A stretch of DNA of 13,013 nt from an uncultured Ignavibacteria bacterium. GTDB lineage: Bacteria; Bacteroidota; Ignavibacteria; Ignavibacteriales; Melioribacteraceae. Made by a program: the position numbers and the translations under genes. Each line of letters opens with the position of its first letter. Position 1 is the stretch's first letter. The notes beneath the pieces are model-generated. The model was given only the letters and a program-made list of their open reading frames with translations, did no database searches and had not been told where the DNA came from. The stretch lies in assembly GCA_937930275.1 (NCBI GenBank), contig CALGLM010000017.1, positions 1 to 13,013 on the forward strand. Reading direction: 5' to 3'. This document shows positions 1-5,858 of the stretch, one piece after another.

Positions 1-52
1 AATTAATCTTTCTTATGCGGCTTTTAAATTATTCTTTGTTCTTGAATTATAG
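1..52 (+). CDS. 3' end of an outer-membrane barrel protein gene (upstream tandem copy, cut by window edge)
   Basis: The first 52 bases are identical to 1166-1217, the end of the complete barrel gene downstream. They encode the last 16 residues (INLSYAAFKLFFVLEL) and a TAG stop at 50-52. Similarity continues past the stop into the intergenic cassette, with small indels. This is therefore the tail of a second copy of the gene and its downstream repeats in direct orientation. The rest of the copy lies outside the window, so it cannot be said whether it is intact. The aromatic-rich alternating end is typical of the last strand of an outer-membrane beta-barrel. Confidence 0.7.
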   Translation, partial: INLSYAAFKLFFVLEL

Positions 53-120
53 TTTAGGAGTATTTTTTACCTAAAGGTAGCGATAATTGAAAGTGGGGAT
101 GTAATGTTTTGTTTATTATT

Positions 121-192
121 ACCCACGAATGAATTCCTGGGTTGGGTATTGTTTATGTCTCGCCCCCATGAATAAATTCATGGGTTGCGAGG
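121..192. repeat. Double-hairpin repeat, copy 1
   Basis: Two adjacent palindromes. The first (121-142) has arms ACCCACGAAT and ATTCCTGGGT around GA; one arm base is changed (C for G), so one pair is lost compared with copies 2 and 3. The second (158-192) has inner arms CCCATGAAT / ATTCATGGG around AA, then a small internal loop, then an outer stem CTCGC / GCGAG. The same arrangement recurs at 1269-1339 and 5694-5765. It resembles REP/BIME-like intergenic palindromes; no RAYT transposase is present in the window. Confidence 0.85.
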
Positions 193-213
193 GTTGTTCG
201 TGTTGTTTTTTAT

Positions 214-241
214 TCAACATTTAACACTAAACATTTAACAT
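214..241. repeat. Two 14-bp tandem units after hairpin copy 1
   Basis: TCAACATTTAACAC followed directly by TAAACATTTAACAT. The same unit follows hairpin copies 2 (three units) and 3 (two units), and occurs inverted at 5385-5412 and 5591-5604. It is a fixed partner of the intergenic repeats; function unknown. Confidence 0.8.
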
Positions 242-249
242 TGTTTTTA

Positions 250-262
250 GCTCCGTAGGAGC
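250..262. repeat. Short palindrome GCTCC-GTA-GGAGC
   Basis: A perfect 5-bp stem with a 3-nt loop, directly downstream of the 14-bp units and a T-run. It occurs once in this window. It resembles a short interspersed palindrome I associate with intergenic DNA of this bacterial group, but that is recollection and not tested here. Confidence 0.45.
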
Positions 263-395
263 GACATTATTGTAACTAAGATAAACACCCAAAAAAAGCC
301 CCCTGGCACAATTTAAAGCAATAGGCGAGAATTATACATTGCTTTTATTTTAGAACATTTATTATATTTCCTAAAGTAAAATAAATGAGGAGCGA

Positions 396-521
396 ATGAT
401 TACAAAAAATACTTTTATGATACAGTCTGATTATCTTTTAGGTTATCCGGCAAGGAAACTAACCACTTATTGCATACCAAACAAGACGATTACAATTATT
501 AATTATATTAAAGAAATATAG
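396..521 (+). CDS. Possible small ORF, 41 codons (doubtful)
   Basis: ATG at 396 is preceded by GAGGAG (387-392) at a short 3-nt spacing, and the frame runs to TAG at 519-521. The product would be about 41 residues, starting MITKNTFMIQSDYLL, with no signal peptide, membrane segment or known motif. It lies in an AT-rich gap where short open frames arise by chance. The ribosome-binding-site match is the only support. It might be a remnant linked to the barrel-gene duplication, or not coding at all. Confidence 0.2.
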   Translation: MITKNTFMIQSDYLLGYPARKLTTYCIPNKTITIINYIKEI

Positions 522-599
522 TTTTAATCTCTAAAGTATGGATATAATACCAACAATATTAAAATTTAATATTTTTCAATTAATTAAATGAGGACAATT

Positions 600-1217
600 A
601 TGAAGAAAATTTATCAATGTTTTATAATAATATTTATGCTTATTATTTATCTAAATGTCAATGCACAGCCGGTTAAAATAGGTGCAAACGTAATGCTTGG
701 TTTACCAAATAGTATAACCCAAACAGGTTACGGTATCGGAGGAATATTTGAAATAAAAATTACAGACAAGTTCTCGGGTCGTCTTTCTGTAGGTACTCAT
801 TTAGCATATTTTGAAAAAGAAGGGTTGCGTGGTAATGAATTAACCCAAAACAAATATTGCGGTTTAATTATATATCGCCCATATAATAACAAAATAGGTT
901 CACTATCCAATTTAGAACCTTATATTGGTTTAGGATTTGGTTATTTTACATCTTCCTATGAAACGACGCATAATGCACAAATGGTAAACGGCGGATATGT
1001 ATATGGTGCAAATATTGATGATACATGGGGAGTTTGTGCAACATTGGGGGTTAATTTTATGCCCGGTTCTACTTTTCAAATACTGGCTGAACTAAACTAT
1101 AATTATTTAAAACCAAATTATTCTTATCAATTTGATATTCTGGGTCCGGTAAAAGTTGAAGATAAAATTAATCTTTCTTATGCGGCTTTTAAATTATTCT
1201 TTGTTCTTGAATTATAG
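600..1217 (+). CDS. Small outer-membrane beta-barrel protein, 205 aa
   Basis: Predicted role is an integral outer-membrane or porin-like barrel; the substrate is not inferable. I chose the start at 600, not the in-frame ATG at 588. From 600 the protein opens with a clean signal peptide (MKK, a hydrophobic stretch at residues 8-18, then VNAQ near residue 23), and GAGGA at 590-594 sits 5 nt upstream. The mature part alternates polar and hydrophobic residues with aromatic girdles and Gly turns (IGLGFGYF, AELNYNYL) and ends in an aromatic-rich strand, as in OmpA/OmpW-like eight-stranded barrels of about 180-200 residues. A second copy of the gene lies immediately upstream, with its end at 1-52. 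The gene converges on the dehydrogenase operon across a double-hairpin repeat. The exact family is uncertain. Confidence 0.75.
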   Translation: MKKIYQCFIIIFMLIIYLNVNAQPVKIGANVMLGLPNSITQTGYGIGGIFEIKITDKFSGRLSVGTHLAYFEKEGLRGNELTQNKYCGLIIYRPYNNKIGSLSNLEPYIGLGFGYFTSSYETTHNAQMVNGGYVYGANIDDTWGVCATLGVNFMPGSTFQILAELNYNYLKPNYSYQFDILGPVKVEDKINLSYAAFKLFFVLEL

Positions 1218-1268
1218 TTTTTTTTGAAGGTAATTGAAAGTAGGGTTGTAATGTTTTGTTTTTTTATT

Positions 1269-1339
1269 ACCCACGAATGAATTCGTGGGTTGGATATTGT
1301 TTTGCCTCGCCCCCATGAATGAATTCATGGGTTGCGAGG
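1269..1339. repeat. Double-hairpin repeat, copy 2
   Basis: The first palindrome (1269-1290) is perfect: ACCCACGAAT, GA, ATTCGTGGGT. The second (1305-1339) has inner arms CCCATGAAT / ATTCATGGG around GA and outer arms CCTCGC / GCGAGG. It sits in the 170-bp gap between the converging barrel gene and dehydrogenase, where a bidirectional terminator or mRNA-stabilising structure would be expected. Confidence 0.85.
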
Positions 1340-1346
1340 TTGTTAT

Positions 1347-1388
1347 TCAACATTTAGCACTCAACATTTAACACTCAACATTTAGCAT
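1347..1388. repeat. Three 14-bp tandem units running into a stop codon
   Basis: Units TCAACATTTAGCAC, TCAACATTTAACAC and TCAACATTTAGCAT follow one another without a gap. The last unit ends on the first base of the dehydrogenase stop codon (minus strand, 1388-1390), so the array abuts the gene exactly. Confidence 0.85.
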
Positions 1389-2164
1389 TATTCCGGTCGT
1401 CTATAAATAACAGAAGAGCTTGCTTGAACGCTGGGCATAATAATCATTTCGTTAATATTTACCCTTGCAGGGCGTGTAGCACAAAACAAAATTGCTTCGG
1501 CAATATCATCACCCGTTAACGGGTCAATTCCTTTATAAACATTTTTAGCTTTCGCTTTATCACCGTAAAAACGAATATTGCTAAAATTGGTTTCAACTGC
1601 ACCCGGGTCAACAGTACTTACTCTTATGTTTTTATCAACAAGTTCGGCACGCATAGATTTAGTTATTGCGGCAACGGCGAATTTTGTACCGCAATATACA
1701 GCACCGTTAGGATATGCTTCATGTCCGGCAATGCTTCCTAAGTTAATAATGTGTCCGCTGCCGTGTTTTATCATTAACGGAATAATTTCTTTAGTTATGT
1801 ATAACAGACCTTTCACGTTCGTATCAATCATTTCTTCCCAGCCGTCAGTATTATCCATAAATAAAGGACTAAAATTACGACCAAGTCCCGCATTGTTAAT
1901 TAGAATATCAATTTTTCGCCATTCATCGGGAATATCTGCAATAGATTTAATAACATCTTTGTGATTCCTAACATCCAACTTAAAACTATATACTTTAATA
2001 TTAAATTTATTAATTAAATCGGCTTCAATTTCTTTTAGTAACTCGTATCTACGGGCACATAAAATTAAATTGCAACCTTCTGCGGCAAAAGTATAAGCGC
2101 ATGATTCCCCAATTCCCGATGTGGCACCGGTAATAAATACAATTTTGTTATTTAGTTTTTCCAT
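1388..2164 (-). CDS. ydfG: YdfG-type NADP-dependent short-chain dehydrogenase (3-hydroxy acid / serine dehydrogenase-like), 258 aa
   Basis: A cytosolic classical SDR. The cofactor motif TGATSGIG is at residues 12-19, the ARR at 37-39 suggests NADP(H), NNAG is at 90-93, and the catalytic set is Asn116, Ser144, Tyr157 and Lys161 (YCGTK). Beyond the generic fold, several stretches recall E. coli YdfG: EW.KIDILINNAGL, the FSN.RF.GD.. segment near 194-203, and HVNIN-like RVNINE followed by MMP-like IMP near 235-244. YdfG oxidises L-allo-threonine, serine and 3-hydroxy acids and also reduces malonic semialdehyde; substrate here is inferred from similarity only. Length 258 is near the usual 248-252. 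GAGG (2170-2173) lies 5 nt before the ATG, inside the end of the upstream membrane-protein gene, with a 17-nt overlap. It is the last gene of the GH20 operon. Confidence 0.88.
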   Translation of the reverse strand: MEKLNNKIVFITGATSGIGESCAYTFAAEGCNLILCARRYELLKEIEADLINKFNIKVYSFKLDVRNHKDVIKSIADIPDEWRKIDILINNAGLGRNFSPLFMDNTDGWEEMIDTNVKGLLYITKEIIPLMIKHGSGHIINLGSIAGHEAYPNGAVYCGTKFAVAAITKSMRAELVDKNIRVSTVDPGAVETNFSNIRFYGDKAKAKNVYKGIDPLTGDDIAEAILFCATRPARVNINEMIIMPSVQASSSVIYRRPE

Positions 2165-2693
2165 TTAAACCTCGTTTATTGTTATTTATCTTTTTTGTTA
2201 TCTTTGCAGTTAATCTATTAAAATAGATTATAAATGCAAAAACAACAAAAAGTACATTAATATATTTTAGTGAATTATTGTATTCGTAAAATTTTAGAAC
2301 TATCGAAATATCATTATAAAAATTACTGTAAATTAAGGGTAAAATTGAACTGATAATTACTTTCATTAACAAGTATGTTAATATTAATAATTGAAATACC
2401 AATACCGAAACTGAATTTAATTTTTTAACAATCTTATTAATAGCGCTTAATTCTAAAAATAATATTGATAAAATAATAGGAATAATTGATAATGGAATAA
2501 GCAGCGTAGGAGAAGCATCAACTTCAAGCAAGTTAACATTAATCCATATACCGTAAAATTGCAAGGAATAATATTTCTGATTGCTTAAATATATAAACAA
2601 CCATTGTATTAACTCAAAACCATACAAAATAAAAAAAGCCGCCGGAATAAATCCAAAAAGTACGGCTTTATTTTTAGATAATTTATCTTTCAA
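2148..2693 (-). CDS. Unrecognised small integral membrane protein, about 181 aa
   Basis: I do not recognise the family. Four hydrophobic segments are visible: residues about 10-36, 57-78, 90-117 and 138-153 (counting from 2693). Loops are short and Asn/Lys-rich, with a basic C-terminal tail (KKINNNKRGLNGK). No ATG is available near the beginning. The open frame could start at a TTG at 2732, but I prefer the TTG at 2691-2693. It gives MKDKLSKNK directly before the first membrane helix and has AGGA (2703-2706) 9 nt upstream. It also overlaps the GH20 stop by only 11 nt, a layout typical of translational coupling. It overlaps the following dehydrogenase by 17 nt, so all three are likely co-transcribed. 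Function unknown. Confidence 0.65.
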   Translation of the reverse strand: MKDKLSKNKAVLFGFIPAAFFILYGFELIQWLFIYLSNQKYYSLQFYGIWINVNLLEVDASPTLLIPLSIIPIILSILFLELSAINKIVKKLNSVSVLVFQLLILTYLLMKVIISSILPLIYSNFYNDISIVLKFYEYNNSLKYINVLFVVFAFIIYFNRLTAKITKKINNNKRGLNGKTK

Positions 2694-5109
2694 TTTTACT
2701 TGTCCTATCAGTATTAAAATTGGGTGCAACAATTGTGTATGGGTAATCTTTACTTACCGCATTTTTTATTTCCAAATTACTATCAATTGGTTTTACATTC
2801 CAACTTTCATCGCTAATTATGGTATTAGCACCTAATTTAGTTTTAATTTCGGCAATAAAGTTTAAGCCTGCATTTGGTTCTCTATTAAAATTTTCGGCTT
2901 CAATTTCAATTATATTTTTTCCTTTTTTAAGAAACTTGGCAATGTCTTTATATAGAATTCTTCTGTAATCAACTATTAGTGATAACGATCTGCGAGCATA
3001 TATTTGACCGATAAAATTACCGTTAATTATCAATGATACATACGAATCGCCCAATAATTGCATTTTAGCAGATAAAATATCATCTTCAATATTAAATTCT
3101 TTTGTAAAGCTAACTTTTCTTTGCAAACTATCTTTTGATGTTGAGTAATAAATCCATTTTGAAGGAATAATCGGGCTTGTTAGGTTATTATTATTAACCG
3201 CTAATTTAGTTTCTGCAAAAAAAGCTTTTAGAAACTCAAATTTATCCATAATCATATTTAAATTATCCGGTTTGTAATAAGTAATCCAAATATTTTTATA
3301 TTCTTTTTGTAAATCTTCAAGTTGACTTATGTTTAAGTCAATTTGTTTAATACATTCTTCTTTATTAACGTTTTTTCCGTTAATAATTTGATTTATTATT
3401 TCTTGGGTTTCTGTCTTAAATGCAAAATATTTATTTAAGTTAACCATAAAACGTAAAATACGTAAATGATCTTTATTTCTTTTAACATTACTTTCGGCAT
3501 TATTTAATAAATTATTAAGAACAGGAACGCTATTATTAATCCATGCATTTTTTGTAAGACGCGAAATATTGCTTTCATACCATCCTAAAGTTCGTGAAGG
3601 CAGTGCGGGGTGTCGCCACATATCATTCCAAACAACAGTATTTAATTGATCACCCAAAATAGTATAAACTTCTGCAATTCCGGAATTTTCGCAATTAAAA
3701 AAGTCGGTAAAGTAATTTAAGCTAAAAGAATCCAAATTTGGGTCTTTTATATTCCACGCGCACGCTGCAGAATACGCATAACCTAAATAAATAAGTTCCT
3801 TAAATGTTTCTGCACCATAATCGCCCCAGTTACTATTTATCATTCCTATTGCGTCGTTTTTTATTCCCGAAACAGTAATATTTTTTATGTTAGGGAAAGC
3901 ATTAAAATTTGCGGGGAAAGCAGTAACAAAATTCCATACGGTAGGTGAAACAATGTATTTAAAACCGGCATTATTAAACTTAGCTGTTGAACTGTAATCG
4001 GTTTCAGGTCTGTAGTGCCAATCCACCGGAATAATATCTTTGGGAAGTTTTTCAATAATTTCGGGATGATTAAGCAAAATATCGCTATACATCATTACTT
4101 TTTTGTTGTATTTTTTACAAATGTCATAAACTTTTAAGTAATGCTGCAAATGAATTTCCGCTAAACTGCTTTTTTCTGCCAAAGGTCTGCTATTTCCTAA
4201 TCCCACATCATAACTTTCGTCAGCTCCGATGTTTATATATTCCGAAGGGAATAATTCAAATACTTCTTTAAGCATAGATTCTAAAAACGGATAAATTAAC
4301 GGGTTGCTTACATCTAAAGAGGCAGCACCCGGAAATTCGGCATATTTTACAAATTCCGGCTGCGTTAATATGTTCTCGTAATGTCCCAAAGTTTGAAAAA
4401 TAGGAATAATTTCAATAAAATTTTCTGCTGCAAATTGGTGAAGTTCTTTAATTTCGTCTTTGGTTAATGCTCCGCGATTTACACCAATAGTAGGGTAACC
4501 GCTTAATTCAATAACGTCTTCAATATAGGGCATAAATGTATTCATTTTATAACGTGCAATATTTTCTATAATTTTTTTGAAATTATCAATAGTCGAAACT
4601 TGCCCTCTGCTAATATCATCGGAAACCCCTCGGAAATGCATATCAGGGTAATCGGTAATTTTACATAAAGGCAAATTGTTATTACTTCTTTCTATTAATT
4701 GAATTAACGAATTTACACCGTAAAAAATACCCTTATAAGCTGATGATTTTATAATAACTTGTTTATCGGTAATTTCCAGTATATATGCTTCGTCATAAAA
4801 CTCTTTCGGTATATTTATTAGTTGATTGATATCAACAATAATAAAACTAATTTCAGCGTTTTTATCGTTTGTAATATTAGACTTGATATTTATTTCGGCT
4901 AAAGAATTACTAAGTTTATTAAACGAATATGTTAGTTTTTCAACATCTTTCCCGTCAAATTTTACACTCCCCATTTTTAATTTAAAACTTCCTTTGTTTG
5001 TTTCAATAAGTTTTGGAGTCGGTATTATTGAATATTTCATATTCTCACCCATTACGTTTGATATAAGTATAGCAAAAACAAAATAAAAAATAAGTCTTTT
5101 TATAGTCAT
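2683..5109 (-). CDS. Secreted family GH20 beta-N-acetylhexosaminidase with C-terminal jelly-roll domain, 808 aa
   Basis: Predicted to hydrolyse terminal N-acetylhexosamine residues outside the cytoplasm. An ATG also exists at 5124, but the one at 5109 has AGAGGA (5114-5119) just upstream and opens a clean signal peptide (MTIKRL, hydrophobic to about residue 19). Order: GH20b-like alpha/beta domain (about 25-150); TIM-barrel catalytic domain (about 155-475); a helical linker region; and a beta-rich galactose-binding-like domain (about 655-795) with INGNFIGQI and KKGKNIIEIEAEN signatures. In the barrel, RGVSDDISRG (160-169) holds the substrate-binding Arg160, and the Asp-Glu catalytic pair is D297-E298 in NIGADES. 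Family members typically have H.GG/ADE, so Asn replacing His is atypical. Trp428 (NWGDYG) fits the aromatic pocket. It is the first gene of a three-gene operon. Linkage and natural substrate are unknown. Confidence 0.88.
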   Translation of the reverse strand: MTIKRLIFYFVFAILISNVMGENMKYSIIPTPKLIETNKGSFKLKMGSVKFDGKDVEKLTYSFNKLSNSLAEINIKSNITNDKNAEISFIIVDINQLINIPKEFYDEAYILEITDKQVIIKSSAYKGIFYGVNSLIQLIERSNNNLPLCKITDYPDMHFRGVSDDISRGQVSTIDNFKKIIENIARYKMNTFMPYIEDVIELSGYPTIGVNRGALTKDEIKELHQFAAENFIEIIPIFQTLGHYENILTQPEFVKYAEFPGAASLDVSNPLIYPFLESMLKEVFELFPSEYINIGADESYDVGLGNSRPLAEKSSLAEIHLQHYLKVYDICKKYNKKVMMYSDILLNHPEIIEKLPKDIIPVDWHYRPETDYSSTAKFNNAGFKYIVSPTVWNFVTAFPANFNAFPNIKNITVSGIKNDAIGMINSNWGDYGAETFKELIYLGYAYSAACAWNIKDPNLDSFSLNYFTDFFNCENSGIAEVYTILGDQLNTVVWNDMWRHPALPSRTLGWYESNISRLTKNAWINNSVPVLNNLLNNAESNVKRNKDHLRILRFMVNLNKYFAFKTETQEIINQIINGKNVNKEECIKQIDLNISQLEDLQKEYKNIWITYYKPDNLNMIMDKFEFLKAFFAETKLAVNNNNLTSPIIPSKWIYYSTSKDSLQRKVSFTKEFNIEDDILSAKMQLLGDSYVSLIINGNFIGQIYARRSLSLIVDYRRILYKDIAKFLKKGKNIIEIEAENFNREPNAGLNFIAEIKTKLGANTIISDESWNVKPIDSNLEIKNAVSKDYPYTIVAPNFNTDRTSKIER

Positions 5110-5113
5110 ACAA

Positions 5114-5119
5114 TCCTCT
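5114..5119 (-). promoter_or_regulatory. Shine-Dalgarno AGAGGA deciding the GH20 start
   Basis: Reads AGAGGA on the minus strand, 4 nt before the ATG at 5107-5109 and inside the frame that would start at 5124. It supports the shorter 808-residue product. Confidence 0.6.
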
Positions 5120-5138
5120 AACATTTAGTTATTTTATG

Positions 5139-5170
5139 TAAATTTACGTTTTTTTATAATTTTAGCCAAA
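5139..5170 (-). promoter_or_regulatory. Putative Bacteroidota-type promoter of the GH20 operon
   Basis: On the minus strand TTTG (5167-5170) is followed after exactly 20 nt by TAAATTTA (5139-5146), which matches TAnnTTTG at 7 of 8 positions. The TTTG / TAnnTTTG arrangement is the known housekeeping promoter form of Bacteroidota. It would start transcription about 20-25 nt before the chosen ATG. AT-rich background makes chance matches likely. Confidence 0.4.
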
Positions 5171-5186
5171 TTAGGTAATTATTATT

Positions 5187-5412
5187 AGTCCCGAGTTCCG
5201 AGTTCCGAGTCCCGAGTCCCGAGTTTCCAGTCACTATTCACAATTCACTATCATCCTGCTAACTATTATTCCATTGTCTGAACTGTGATGTATGTGATTA
5301 GTGTGATGTATGTGAAATGAAGGGAATTATGGTTTTATCCTGAAAATCCTTCTTTTCATCCGGTCAATCCTGGTTCAGAAATCAATGTCAAATGTTGAGC
5401 GTTAAATGTTGA
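5187..5412. repeat. Composite intergenic repeat, unit A
   Basis: The parts in order are: a 7-bp tandem array AGTYCCG of about six units (5187-5231); a short CACTATT-like run; an about 104-bp core (5277-5380) bounded by the inverted repeats TCTGAAC and GTTCAGA; and two 14-bp units in inverted orientation (5385-5412). The core contains GTGAT-rich stuttering and ATCCTG-type short repeats. Unit B repeats the same order 209 bp further on. The bounded core resembles a non-coding dispersed element of MITE type, but no transposase or target-site duplication is evident. Confidence 0.75.
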
Positions 5413-5415
5413 ATA

Positions 5416-5604
5416 AGTTCCGAGTTCCGAGTCCCGTATCACTATTCACTATTCACTATTATCCTGTTAATCCTTCTTTTTATTGTCTGAACTGTGATTT
5501 ATGTGATTTGTGTGATGTATGTGAAATGAAGGGAATTAGGGTTTTATCCTGTAAATCCTTCTTGCATCCTGTCAATCCTGGTTCAAAATAATGTTAAATG
5601 TTGA
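5416..5604. repeat. Composite intergenic repeat, unit B
   Basis: A direct tandem copy of unit A: three AGTYCCG units (5416-5436), a 7-bp CACTATT run, an about 103-bp core (5486-5588) that aligns to the core of unit A with a few substitutions, and one inverted 14-bp unit (5591-5604). The right boundary reads GTTCAAA instead of GTTCAGA, so its inverted repeat has decayed. Array lengths differ between the units, consistent with slippage after duplication. Confidence 0.75.
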
Positions 5605-5693
5605 ATAGCAAATCTCGCAACTTATGCTTTAATTGGTGGATGTGAAGCTGGTTCAATTTAAGGTAAATGGGGATCAATATATTAGTTTATATT

Positions 5694-5765
5694 ACCCACG
5701 AATGAATTCGTGGGTTGGGTATTGGTTTTGCCTTGTCCCCATGAATAAATTCATGGGTTGCAAGG
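5694..5765. repeat. Double-hairpin repeat, copy 3, with compensatory stem change
   Basis: The first palindrome (5694-5715) is perfect and equal to that of copy 2. The second (5731-5765) keeps the inner arms CCCATGAAT / ATTCATGGG, but its outer arms are CCTTGT / GCAAGG where copy 2 has CCTCGC / GCGAGG. Thus one C:G pair became T:A by changes on both sides, and another pair became a wobble. Pairing is preserved while sequence changes. Confidence 0.85.
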
Positions 5766-5772
5766 TCTTTAT

Positions 5773-5800
5773 TCAACATTTAACACTAAACATTCAACAT
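5773..5800. repeat. Two 14-bp tandem units after hairpin copy 3
   Basis: TCAACATTTAACAC followed by TAAACATTCAACAT and then TGTTTTTA, the same order and flank as after copy 1. This shows that the hairpins and the 14-bp units travel as one cassette. Confidence 0.8.
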
Positions 5801-5858
5801 TGTTTTTATATTTACCGCTATTTTCTGCGAGTATGCTGTTTTTGGGTTTATTTTTTAT

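Larger units (their letters stand above)
53..599. other. Intergenic stretch between tandem barrel-gene copies
   Basis: These 547 bases hold no secure gene. They contain a double-hairpin repeat (121-192), two 14-bp units (214-241), a small palindrome (250-262) and one doubtful 41-codon ORF (396-521). The stretch 263-395 and the last 78 bases before the barrel gene are AT-rich with no recognised motif. The promoter of the downstream gene must lie here, but I see no convincing TTTG/TAnnTTTG pair. Confidence 0.6.
5110..5858. other. 749-bp repeat-filled intergenic region
   Basis: No gene is supported here. Reading left to right: GH20 promoter region (to about 5180), 7-bp array, composite repeat unit A, unit B, about 90 bp of unclassified sequence (5605-5693), double-hairpin copy 3, and 14-bp units. 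The last about 58 bases, before the kinase stop codon, have no recognised motif. Open frames on the plus strand at 5406-5591 and 5633-5884 are translations of the repeats. Confidence 0.75.

Noticed and set aside
588..599. Upstream ATG for the barrel protein
   Set aside because: It would bury the GAGGA site in the coding region and add four residues before a complete signal peptide.
1578..1964. Plus-strand open frame of 128 codons
   Set aside because: It lies wholly opposite the dehydrogenase, whose motifs are unambiguous.
2694..2732. Longer start (TTG at 2732) for the small membrane protein
   Set aside because: The extra 13 residues overlap GH20 codons; the TTG at 2693 has an AGGA at good spacing and a coupling-type overlap.
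5277..5380. Insertion sequence or MITE call for the repeat core
   Set aside because: Inverted ends are only 7 bp and no target-site duplication or transposase is visible, so it is listed only as a repeat.
5187..5604. CRISPR-like repeat array
   Set aside because: Repeats are 7 and 14 bp and directly contiguous, without unique spacers of constant length, and no cas genes are present.
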